DNA from: Chara braunii
Taxonomy: Eukaryota; Streptophyta; Charophyceae; Charales; Characeae
Length of the DNA: 58,748 nt
Assembly (NCBI GenBank): GCA_003427395.1
Contig: BFEA01000155.1
Span: 2,687,873 to 2,746,620 of the forward strand
Direction of reading: 5' to 3'
A program made the position numbers and the translations under genes. Under the pieces are notes generated by a model that did not search any database, was not told where the DNA came from, and saw only the letters and a list, made by a program, of their open reading frames with translations. Within the stretch, counting starts at the first letter, position 1, and each line of letters opens with the position of its first letter. Positions 1 through 10,363 of the stretch are shown in pieces.

Positions 1-90
<90 letters not shown>
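1..90. repeat. (CT)n microsatellite
   Basis: An uninterrupted TC dinucleotide tract opens the window, so its true length is unknown. Confidence 0.97.
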
Positions 91-93
<3 letters not shown>

Positions 94-1390
94 ATTTTCT
101 TTATGAATGTCTGAATGTTTTCATGACTTTCTCTTCCCTATCCCAACTTATGAGGTTTTGTCTCGCTCGTCTCGTGAAAGTGAAGCATCATTGAGATTGA
201 GAGACCAGCAATCTCGGGAGATCTCGCTCAAATCTTCCCCTTTGCTTCCTTGTGTATGATTAATGTTGAGTGTCGGTAATGGTTGATGCCAGAGTAATCT
301 CCTGCTCCCACCCATCTTCTTTGATGCTCACCATTCGCTGGGGCCATAACCCATTGAGGCAACTAAGCAAAGCAAGTGAAGGACACTTTTTCTTTGTGTC
401 AATTGAGTTGTTGCTTTGATGATAGGAATGAACTCGAGTCTTGGTATGATTATTTCGATGTATGTTCATTTGCGTTTCCCTACTCGCACAAATTAATGAT
501 AATTGTTTTTTTTTATTGGATCGGATTGCATTGACTCATGCCTCGGATCGGCCTGTATCGTGAATAATAAGAACTTCATGTTGCGTTGGTTTATTCTTTA
601 GATCGAATAACGGATTGAGTGGACAAACGCAATGAACCTCGCTTATGTCACGTGGCCAATTATACTGATCTGATTGGGCGTAAACTTCTCGTATCCCCAC
701 AACGTTTGTTCACGTACAACGAGGAAAAGACACGTGCATGTGAGTAGGACGTACAGAAAGTCATCGCGAAGATCGGAGGGCATTATTACTTTTCTCCCGA
801 AACAAGATGCTCAAGGTTCATAGGTACTGGTTTCGTCATTGTTGATACTCATTTTTTGTCGCACTCCTTATTATTGTCATTTAACGAACTAATTGTTACC
901 CCGTGGACGACAGTGGCACTTCATTGGCCCAACACTCTATGTTGTAATTGCCGCTGCACCGAGTGTTATTGGGAAAAGAGGTTCCACTACCAGATATGCG
1001 GCGAGGACAAACACAAGGAAAGGGCGACCAGGTTGAGGTCGTCTACGTCGGATTCTGAACTGTGTAACAAGCAGCACCGAGACTTAATTCGAAAACAAGA
1101 TCCTGCGTGTGTATCTCTGCTTTTCCAGTCGAAAAGACGTTGAGTAGCCCGCATGGAGGTTCAAAGATACTTCTGGATTGAACGAATGTTTGAAACTTGC
1201 GCTCGTTATTGCTTTCCCACACAGCGATGACCTTCCCTTTCTGAAACCGGAACCACAAGGGGGATTTCAGCTCCCTGTGTGTCCATGCACTAAATTTTTC
1301 TAGAAATCTTTGGCACACTCCATTTTGTTGTTCTTCTAGGGCTTGTTCCGCATGTTAATCACTCCGTCCGCAAGTACACAGACCAGGGCG
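91..1390. other. No gene recognised; possible decayed 5' flank or LTR
   Basis: Only short, unrelated open frames occur on both strands. The stretch lies just upstream of a candidate primer-binding site and a gag relic, so part of it may be a decayed LTR. I found no matching direct repeat downstream to prove that. Confidence 0.5.
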
Positions 1391-1396
1391 TGTGGT

Positions 1397-1409
1397 TGGT
1401 ATCGGAGCC
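1397..1409 (+). other. Candidate primer-binding site (initiator-Met tRNA type)
   Basis: TGGTATCGGAGCC closely resembles the plant retroelement primer site TGGTATCAGAGCC, which pairs with the 3' end of initiator tRNA-Met. It sits about 130 bp before gag-like coding sequence on the same strand, as expected. No LTR end (CA) is clear just before it, so the call is tentative. Confidence 0.45.
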
Positions 1410-1529
1410 GATACGTATCAGTTGTGGTGATAGTGAGGCGAGCTGGCGAGAGGACAAACATCAACTCGGATGAATCAAAGAAGCCCTCCCGTCCCTTGAA
1501 ATAGTTAGTGGAGGCAAGGGTAGAGCAGA

Positions 1530-2620
1530 CATCCCAACCACCTTACCATTTTATCCCAATCACACCTATCTCGAGGCATGGCTCGAAGCCGTGGAAGCTC
1601 AGAGTTATGACACAGATGATCTTCCTGGAGTCATCGCTCTGGTTGTAAGAAACACAACTCAGGATTGGTTTAAACACCATACATGGGAAGATTGGGCTAC
1701 GTTCAAAAAAAACTTATTTGAAAGGTTTGATGAGGTGACTGAGGACACTGCACGATTTGAGTTGAAAACGCACCCTCAAGAACCAAGAAAGTTGTTGCCC
1801 GGTTTTGTGTATAGATTTCAAGCAGCTCCGGATAAGTCTGAACAGGAAGAGAGCGTTGCTCGAGGCTGGTTCATAAATCACCTTCGCAATCCAGTCTTGA
1901 AAGTGAAGCTGGAAAAGAAAGTTCATCCTAAAACGACTCAGCTCCCGGGGATCATCACCAAGGCACTCGAGTTGGACTCGCAAGATACTCGCAAGTACAT
2001 AGATCAAGGCGAGGAAGACATAGATGATACGATAGAAGACGTGGCGGCAAACGACAATCTTGGCTCAGATCGATTGACCGATCTTATCATCGCCACGACT
2101 CGGAGCCCGAAAATCCGAATGGACCACACCGAGTCTTACCCCTCGTACTCCCCCTTCTGTTGTCTCACCTCCCACCTCTCCTCATCCCCCTCCGATCAAG
2201 TTACCTCCTATAACCACGGTTTTACCTCAGTCAGCGATGCAAGTGCCCATCACAAACTTTCACCTAGCTCATACGATTCACATGGCCACTTCCCGACAAG
2301 CGGAGTAGATGAATCATGTGATACAAATTCATACCTCCCAGATGGATCGATTACAACAAGTATTGCAGGAACTCATGGGTACGAGTGCCAAAACGCAGCG
2401 CGCTAGTCATTCCTCGACTTACCCCTGGCTGTTGGCCCCTTCTGTGCCGACTCAAGCTGCTTTCCTTGCTCCCCCTGTACCTCACCAATTTGTCGGTCCT
2501 CGAGCAAGAGTGAAATGTTATAACTATAAGTAGCCCGGACACTTCGCTCCAGATTGCCCCCTTCCGAAACGGAATCAACCCCCTTATGCGGCCGCTTTTG
2601 TGGCCACTAATCAGGGATAG
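1530..2620 (+). pseudogene. Ty3/gypsy gag relic with broken zinc knuckle
   Basis: The reading frame around 1530-2100 has the retrotransposon gag signature: W-x2-F spacing (WEDWATFKKNLFERF), a following helical region and a basic-acidic stretch. This is the coat-like protein that packages element RNA. The frame shifts by one between about 2100 and 2309. The second frame continues through a CCHC-type knuckle at 2514-2558, where the second cysteine is tyrosine and an in-frame TAG follows, with another TAG at 2618. Both knuckle lesions are C-to-T type transitions on one strand or the other, the pattern left by decay of methylated DNA. A truncated copy of the same gag start lies at 41249-41410. 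Confidence 0.8.
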
Positions 2621-2629
2621 GTAGCTACC

Positions 2630-3605
2630 TTGCACGAAGGAGCCGGTGAATCAGGATATGGTTCCCCTTTTCCACTTCCTCCTCTACCTCCGGACATCAT
2701 GATGGCTAAGTCGACTTCTGGAGCTTCATTTGAAGCCGCAAACTTCGCCGATCCTACTGAGTATCTTCAATTGGTTGGCCTGGTTGGAGTTATTCGTCCT
2801 GGTGAAGACGAGCTTGAATGGGTGGAGCGCGAATTGGAACCTGGACCTCAGTTCCGGATAGGGGATATCAATGTCCTACAAACGCTGAAGAAACTGGATA
2901 TTTGAGTCGTCGTTACAACTGACCATTTCCCAACCATATCAGAGGATACAAACGATAGGCTCCATCAACAATATCAAAAGAACCAGAAATGAATTACATA
3001 TTATCGAGTCCAACGAATGCTAAAGAAAAAGGAGGAGATGGCAGAATCATCCACTTTTCTTACGAATCTTATAGTTGTCGTTGATCCTCCGGATAAACAG
3101 AAACCTTTCGAGGGCAGTCGTGTGACAATGATTTCTTATACTGAAAAAAATCACTCCATCCACGTCCGACCACTGCTATAGAAAAGTGCAGACTGTGATT
3201 GCGAGGTGTGGGTAAAACTCATTCAATGCCTCAATCGATACATGATCGTCCGCCTTGACACTCTCACTTGACACGGTCTGAAAAACATGGTGATTAAACT
3301 TCATTATCCCCCTCTCAGGAAAGGACAACTATGTCTTGACTGACGAAGAAATCATGAACATTGTAGGGATGATTGAAAATGTGGCAGTCAAGGTTGGGCG
3401 AGTGCATGTATTAGTCAATGGGTTAGTAATAAACGTACAATCCTATTCTGTGTTATTGGGATTGCCCTGGGCTATGGTTGTGGATGCACGTTTGCATTTT
3501 GATTCGAAACAACTCATTCTCGTCCACACTGGGGGGAAAACCACGAAGTTTTCCTTCGCGTATTTCCATGCGTTCCCTGAAAAAGACCGTCGGGATCGTA
3601 GATAA
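2630..3605 (+). pseudogene. Ty3/gypsy gag-pol linker and aspartic protease relic
   Basis: The frame 2630-2905 continues from gag without a recognisable domain. After about 430 bp of decayed sequence, 3336-3605 encodes a piece like the C-terminal half of a retroelement aspartic protease: a hydrophobic strand, INVQSYSVLLGLPW (compare the family's YDVLLGxPW), then a short basic end. The D-T/S-G catalytic loop expected upstream is not visible, so the protease would be inactive. The order gag, protease, RT supports the assignment. Confidence 0.6.
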
Positions 3606-4500
3606 GGCGGTGCGGATAAGGATGCTTGAGATACAGGAGACCATATTCGATGAAACCAAGGACAATTCGTCGGAAGAAAGCAACAGTGAATCTCTCTCTT
3701 CTAAGAACTTGAAAGAAGGATACGATGAGAAGAATCACGTGAAGTTTTCGAATCATGCACCAACTGAAGAAGAGTGAAGCGAGTTAGTTCCACTCTTTGA
3801 TTCGGAAGCACAAAAAGAATTCGAGATCGTTCTGCGAGCCACTCATTCTTTCTATTTAAATATTGAAGGCACTATCGCTGCTCCCCCACCTCCTTTGTCA
3901 TTTTTCACTTCAAGCCTTACAAAAACTTGAATCCCTTCGGTCTCTTTCCGCGGATAACTGATACTGCAGATCGCAAATATGATTAACCTCTTGGAACTCC
4001 CTCGTACCTTGTGCGAGGGTACACTTTCTCTCCGAAGGAGGTACCAACAGATCGATCTTTCTGCCTCATTGCCTCGACCTTTGTTCATGAAAACTCAATG
4101 GTATGATTAATTAAGAAAAATATGGAAACACTGATTAGTGACGTTTCAAACTTCATGGAGAAAATGACGGAGCTAACGGGATTGAAGATTGTGCTGAGCA
4201 CCGCTGATCCAGAGATTGAAAAAAAAAAAAAGTAAACAGAAACGGGTAGTCCCACAGAGTCACATATGCTTGCCACTGTGTTCTCTGTCAAAACTAGGAG
4301 TTAAATGTTTTCTAGTATAAAGGGAATGCGTTCGCTTGACCCTGATTCTTCTGAGCTTTTGCTCAATATTTTCCGTACTAATCCAACGATCATAATCCCG
4401 TCTCATGTTCCTTAAGAAATATGAGAGTTTTTTAAAGATGTATTGCATGGATATGCTATCGTATTGAGTGTGCATGATCACGCCATTGGTATGACAAATA
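3606..4500. other. Decayed retroelement interior
   Basis: This stretch lies between the protease and RT remnants and carries only short frames. It is probably eroded pol sequence, but I recognise no motif in it. Confidence 0.45.
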
Positions 4501-4505
4501 TAATT

Positions 4506-4925
4506 GAGCATGAAATTATTACGGGGAACCACCCGCCGATTAACTGTACTCCATATCGATACTCCCCTACGCAGTGACTTACTGCATTCCAGAGAGTCGA
4601 AAAATTTGAAACTAATGGGTGGATCGAACCCGTGATTGTACCTTGGTATTTTATAGTAGTGATTGTACATAAGAAGACGGGAGGGATTCGAATCTGTATT
4701 GACTATCGAAAGTTGAATGATATCACGATTAAAGATGGTTATCTTGTCCCTCGGGTTGATGAATTGTTGGATGCTATTGGATGTGCTCTCGGTTTTTTAA
4801 CGAATTTGATGTCTGCCATGACTTTCATTACCTTCACATCAAAAATGATGACCGCCCAAAAACGGGATTGAATTTCGTCCTTTTTAAGGGGCCCTAGTAA
4901 TAAATCCGATGCTCAATCGGTATCT
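4506..4925 (+). pseudogene. Ty3/gypsy reverse transcriptase, N-terminal part
   Basis: The translated region shows the classic start of a Ty3/gypsy RT: a HEI-like entry, a proline-rich PPYRYSP segment, VEKFETNGWIEP, then HKKTGGIRICIDYRKLND and VPRVDELLDAIG. RT copies the element RNA to DNA. An in-frame stop occurs near 4578. From about 4790 the frame decays, and 4868-4925 keeps only a garbled trace of the next conserved block. The catalytic YMDD half is found 1.5 kb further on, past an insertion. Confidence 0.85.
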
Positions 4926-4929
4926 GCAA

Positions 4930-6385
4930 TGCACCAGCTATATTTTTTATTTTATTTTTAAACACAACACACTCAAGCCCATCTATTATGGGGGGCAACA
5001 ATCCTGTTGCTTATCACCTGCCAAGCAAAGATAGACAAGGTTTCACAGAAAGAAAAGGTAAGGTAGACAAAAAAGGTGGAGGGCGGGGGTTTCGGGCAAG
5101 ACAAGCGCCTTGACTGCTTGGAGCAGGGTTGGGGGAGGACGAACTCATCATGTGGCGTTTTGTGAGAGGAACCAGCCGGGAGACCTCAGTGAAACACAGT
5201 CGCTGTTTCCAACCACGAAGCGCCTCATGGTGCTAGGTTTCCCCCTCCATTCCTCGCTCCCCACGAAGAACTGTATCCCTGGTTTCTGTATGTCATCACT
5301 TCGTCCCAATGTTTCAGTTTGTTTATAAATAGTATCTGTTTTTAGTGCAGACTCCCTTCCTAAGGGAAAAAAAAAAAAAAAAAAAAAAAACGCCCTTCCC
5401 TTTTCTACAGATCCCCTATTACTCAACATTTATCCCTACTAATTTACGTGTCAATCTCCCATCATTCCTCCCTTTCCACAACACCCATGTTCCCTCTATA
5501 AAAAAAACCGTCATTCCCCTTTGTACAAATCCCGCATCCCCCCAACATTTATCCCCAACAGTTTACGTGTCGAGCTCCCATCTCTCTTTCCTTTCCACAA
5601 TACCCATGTTCCCCCAATATCTGTTATCTACAGTTCACGTTCTACGATTTTTGTCCTATGTATCACACACTTCATATATCATATCATTCCTTGTGTTTTA
5701 AGATCTCATTCTCACGGCCCCAACATACAATACAGTTCTCTTCAAAGATTCCAAGCTACACAATTCGTAATGATATTGAGTTTCACTGTACCCGCTTCCT
5801 AAGTCATGTATCTTGTCATACATTCTACTAAGCATGTAGGACAATCCAATAGCATGTCTTTTATCCTTAGTATTGGTTAATCAGTAGGCCACTAAGTAGG
5901 TTATTGTATCCTATCATATCGTATTATACATTCTACCATGTCTGTGAAGCATTTTCAATACCATGTCTTTTATTAACAGTAACCTACTTCGTAAGTCCTA
6001 TATCTTGCCATACATTCTACCCTGTTTATGAAGCATTCCGGTATCCCTAGTTTTGTCCATAGTACAGCTACTAGTAGTTGTCCCTCAGGGCTTCTAAGCA
6101 GTCAAGATCATGTTCCTCCAGGCTGTCCAGCAGGTCCTTAGGAAGTCTTGCACTAACATTCTCCATGTCCCGTTGTTCAGTGTCAGTCCTTTGGTCCTGA
6201 CAGTTTATAGACTGTTCTTCCTCCAGGGGCCGATCCCGATGATGTTCTGTTTCAAGATGTGGACAATCTATAGTCGGATCTTCCTGTGTATAGTTCTATT
6301 GTCGACAGTCTTCCTCCGACAGTTCATTCGATTGATTGTTCATTGTAGGACTACAGTCATCATCATCTGAAGCTACATTTTAGTG
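4930..6385. mobile_element. About 1.45 kb insertion splitting the RT
   Basis: The RT domain stops near 4925 and resumes near 6386, so the sequence between is an insertion or very divergent DNA. It holds an A-run (about 5370-5390) and no protein that I recognise. Two related segments at about 5400-5510 and 5520-5635 form a degenerate tandem repeat (CATTTATCCC, TTACGTGTC and CACCCATGTTCCC recur in order). A second pair at about 5800-5930 and 5935-6050 shares CATACATTCTAC and GAAGCATT. No terminal repeats or target duplication were found. Confidence 0.5.
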
Positions 6386-6720
6386 TGCGATGAAAACGAC
6401 CTTCCAGAACTTCGCACGAAAATCACAGCTGACGCTAAGCATTACTAATTATTATATGATTGTGTATATGGATGATATTTCGATGTATTCAAGCACCTAT
6501 GAGGGGCACATACAATATATTGAGTGGGCGCCACATGCATTAAAAAACGTATGTTTCAAAGTCGTTCTCACGAAATGCCAGCTTTTCCTTACAAAGATTT
6601 TTTTTTGGGTCACGTGGTTACCGATAAGGGATTGAAAATGGAACCTCATACGGTGAAAGTTGTGTAGGAAGCGTCTGTGCCCACGTCGCTCATGCAAATC
6701 CGCACGTTTTTTAGACAGAC
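6386..6720 (+). pseudogene. Ty3/gypsy reverse transcriptase, YMDD part
   Basis: The frame reads through IVYMDDISMYSS, the catalytic YxDD loop of RT with both aspartates present, then a helix and KCQLFLTKIFF. After a frame shift it continues as GHVVTDKGLKMEP, the usual end of the Ty3 palm and thumb. A stop follows at about 6668. This is the C-terminal partner of the fragment at 4506-4925. Confidence 0.87.
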
Positions 6721-7260
6721 CTCATACTATCGAAGGTTTATCAAGGGATTTGCAGAAATTGTGGGACCCCTCACAAATCTTCTGAAGAATGAGCAGCCGT
6801 TGATTTAGACTCCCCAATGCAATCAAGCGTTTCGAAAACCGAAGGTGGCTATGATCTCGGCCCCCATTCTTATGAGGTAAGACCTCAAGAATCACGGATT
6901 GGGAGCCCGAAGTGATCTCGACGATCTTGGCCCAGGTGTGACCAGACAGATAGGAACACATGGTGGAATCCTTCAAAGACTGTACCTGCATGCAAGAGAA
7001 ATTACTCCGTGCCAGCAGGGGAATGCTTTGCTTCCTTATGGGGTATCAGTCATTTCTGAGCGTATTTATACGACCAAATGTTCACGTTGTTTACAGATCA
7101 CGAGCCACTCCTAGCCCTGAAGAAGTTGAAGGATTATTCCCGTATCCTAGGATGATTGGATACCATGTTGCAGAGCATGGAGTTTGGCATTTGCCACTGA
7201 AAGAACGAGCGACACGAAAACGTTGACGGACTAACAAGATCGTATCGGCTCGACAAGGGC
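6720..7260 (+). pseudogene. Ty3/gypsy RNase H relic
   Basis: Downstream of RT the frames encode TSYYRRFIKGFAEIVGPLTNLL and, further on, FTLFTDHEPLLALKKLKDYS followed by ENVDGLTRS, which match the connection and RNase H domains of Ty3/gypsy polyproteins (degradation of the RNA strand). The TDHEPL segment retains the conserved aspartate and histidine. Several frame changes and stops make it non-functional. Confidence 0.8.
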
Positions 7261-7346
7261 CTTGCAAGCGAGGAACTGATCCCTTGGAACGACCCAGAAC
7301 CAAAGAGTGAGCTCAAGTACGGCGAGGTGGAGGTCATTCATAAGGT

Positions 7347-7709
7347 TTGAATCTTCACTCAAAAGCGATGACTGCTTCCTCACCTCCCCCTGATTATTTC
7401 ACTCCCTCACAAATCACCGACCCTTCATTCTTCCCCGATCTCCCAAATATATTATGTTATTTTTGTATGTGCATGCCACGAGTCTACGAAGTGGATTTTT
7501 ACTCACACGAGTCTAGATTTGTTGATTGGATAGACTGCGCCACGTTTGTTAATCACGGGCATGGCACATGTATTCGATATCCAATGATTAGTAAAGTATG
7601 GAAGTGTCCTCTGTGTCGAACAGATAAGCTTCCTATGGAAACTCGATTTGAAGCCGCTAGGACCGACGAACCCGGATACGAAGAAAAATACCGACGAGAG
7701 GAAATCTGA
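7347..7709 (+). pseudogene. PHD-finger-like segment between RNase H and integrase
   Basis: This 120-residue frame contains a cysteine-histidine pattern like a PHD zinc finger: C37-x2-C40, then W61-x2-C64 (tryptophan where the third cysteine is expected), H72-x2-C75, and a terminal W-K-C87-x2-C90. The closing WxCPxC block and the HxxC step are typical of PHD fingers, which read histone tails. C64 to H72 is somewhat longer than usual. It lies in order between RNase H and integrase of the same element, so it was probably a polyprotein domain that helped target integration. It could instead be another zinc-binding fold. Confidence 0.55.
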
Positions 7710-7869
7710 ATGAATAATGTCCTATTGACTAAATTAGTTGGCAAATCGCCGAATAGCTACACAAAGCATGACAAGCGTCGTGGGACCGAGAGATCAGAGG
7801 ATTATCGATCGATCAACAACCATCTAGAGAAGCGTAAAACAAACGGATCGGGATTATGGTTGATATTTC

Positions 7870-8800
7870 TCACCTGTTCCAACGGTATGATTGAACACAA
7901 TGCGCTCACGAGGAGTGGGATGATCACATTGTGATACGTGTCGCAAAAGTAACTATCATCGTAATCAATGGTTCTGGTCAAGTATTTGCGAAGATGTAAG
8001 TTCGACAATTGTCCAGTCTGAATCGCGGATCAGACACTAATCCGTGGGCCAAAGACCATAGTTTCGATGAAAGTAGAGTGTTCGTTTCAGCGCGTCAATA
8101 TGGATACGATGGATATTGACGTACGACATGACCCTAATCGTTGTGAATATTCAATTTTATTGGTTTTAATTAATCATTTTTCAAAATACATAGAGGTTTA
8201 TCCTTGTAAAACGCATAGAGCCTCGGAAGTAGCTCCCTACATCGACCGCTATCTCAACACCCAGCTATATACAGAGGAAATCTTAACCGACAATGAGTCT
8301 TAGTCCAAGGTTGAAGTAAAAGAGTTGTTGACACATGAGGTGTTGCCCTCTAACGCATTGTTCCGCACATCTCCCAGTCCAATGAACTCTCAAAAAATAC
8401 GAATTGAATTATTAAGACCGTGCTACGGTGGAATTAAGCGGCTAATGACACGCGTCCCTGGTCCGGGATTGTGTACCAAATCATTGAAATTCACCAGGTC
8501 ACCCCCCACAAATCGACTTGATATACCCCCTTTCAGCTATGGACTAACAGTATTTTATGTGACATCATCCGGGATGTCTCGAAAATTGTCAAGCCACGGG
8601 GAAAAGGCACGCGAGCGTCCCTCAAGGCTAAGGCCAAAAATGTACGATGAATTAATGGAAAAGGCAGTCCCTAGATTGACCCGTAAGAGACAAAGAATGA
8701 CAGAATTGGCCCATGGTAGGCAGGTCTGCAGTTACACGGCCCAGAATGGCAATGCGGGCCCTCAAATTCAATATAAATCAAGGGACCTAGTATAGCTATG
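7870..8800 (+). pseudogene. Ty3/gypsy integrase relic
   Basis: Integrase inserts the cDNA into the genome. The zinc-binding N-terminus is traceable as a CDTC-like step near 7935. The frame 8067-8303 then encodes the start of the catalytic core: MDTMDIDV, LVLINHFSKYIEVYPCKTHRASEVAPYI and EILTDNES, with the expected aspartates. After a stop the core continues in another frame from about 8400 as a degenerate PYHPQTNGQ-type block and a C-terminal KPRGKGTRASLKAKAK segment. Multiple stops show it is dead. Confidence 0.82.
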
Positions 8801-9070
8801 TAAATGTGCACGCAATGGGAAACTCGCTCCCAAATTTTCTAGCTGCTTTCACATAGTGGAACTTAGACCTAACGGGGTGAATACTGTGTGCATTGCTCTT
8901 GAAACTAGCGCAAGTCATAACTCTTTTCCTATCGTCTGCCATATCTCCTATCTTTGTCCTCTTCCTTCCCTCGACTGTCCCACTCCTTCCTCCTCATTTC
9001 TCTCTTGTATCATCAAGGATCCCGCTCTTACCTCCCATTTTTCTGATTCCCCCTGCTCGCAACCATCACC
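8801..9070. other. Pyrimidine-rich spacer
   Basis: The plus strand is rich in C and T (8930-9065) with no supported coding region. It may be a leader or untranslated region between two retroelement reading frames. Confidence 0.4.
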
Positions 9071-10363
9071 ATGAGTCTCGCACCTGAGCCGACCATCTTT
9101 GCTCGACTTCTTCAGCCTCGACAATCTCTACAGTTTCGTCAACTTGAAGTGTCTCATCCGCGGCTCTGCCACGATCTATTACAGTTTGTGTAGTTGTTTA
9201 ACACGCAAGCTAGGTATGGGGCATTGAAAGTGATGATCGTCGGGTCGTGGTTCTGCAGTGATCCTGGTGGAAGCACCCAACTTTTTACGCTTCTCTCGTC
9301 CCAGGTAAAGTGACGTAACGATGATCGTCGTGTTCAGCGACGATCTTTGCAGTATCTGCTCTGATCGGTAGAGCGAAGTGGTAGAGAGACTATATGACTG
9401 GGGGCGTGAACTGGTGATGGATTGGCGACAACAACTGGCCAGGCCTGGAGAACAAGTGGTGGGCACGGAGTGTATCGACACCTTTTCTCTACGATCCAGT
9501 ACTTCGGATCCTCCGGCCCATTACTTCTTGTTCTTCATCCTTTCCACCTTCCTCGCCGATGAATCGCTTCTCTACTTTCTTTCTCCCCTATGATCTTCCA
9601 ACTCTTTCGCCTGATAGCAATACCTATTTTCCATCCTCGGTATACTTGCAATTAAGTTGGATCTGTGACAACCAGTTTTTGCATGCTATTTGTAAAGGCG
9701 CATTGGGCGCACTATTACAAAAATCGGGAAGTGGTTTATCCGAACGAGATAACTCTACTCCTAGTGCAAGTGTGGCCATCACGAACAACTGGACTCCTTG
9801 TGGGACTGCTTTTCGATGAGGTGGCACCACGATGGAGAGTGATAGTTGCCAACGAGATCCTCGTCTTCCTATAACAGATAATCGGCGATCTGCCTCTGAG
9901 CATCGTCTCCTTCAATCCAAGCGATCAAAACCAAACGGAACCCCTAACTTTGGAGCGAACCCTAACGCCAGCGGTTATCTGGATAAGCTGCACGAAAAAC
10001 TTTGAACATTTTCTGGACCAGCATGACCCAGCTAGTAACTGGAACTTCCTCGATATGTACGTGCTCTCCCCCAACCATTATGATATGAAAGATTTTAGGA
10101 TAGCTCATCGTGATAACGGGGAGGTATCGTTTGATGACGATCCTAAACCGATATCGCTCCCTATCCAGTAAGAGGATGAAGACGAAGAGGAAGAGGAATC
10201 AGAAGCCGAGAACACGACAAAAGGCAAAGACAAAGAAAAAACACATAACGAGAAAGACGAGCCATCAGCGGAACAACACAGGGACTTATCCCAGCTCCCG
10301 ACCCGTGAATTAGTCATGGTACAACGTGACCTCAACGACGAACATCACTCAGGATCGATTTAA
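9071..10363 (+). pseudogene. Unidentified decayed ORF with acidic tail
   Basis: An ATG at 9071 opens a short frame (MSLAPEPTIFARLLQPRQSL). From about 9650 to 10363 a single frame runs for more than 230 codons, interrupted only by TAA at 9872 and TAA at 10169. It includes a hydrophobic-aromatic part (HYYKNREVVYPNEI; NWNFLDMYVLSPNHYDM) and ends with a strongly acidic, lysine-rich tail just after the second stop. I do not recognise the family. Its place directly after an integrase on the same strand suggests an extra ORF of the retroelement or of a neighbouring one. Confidence 0.45.
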
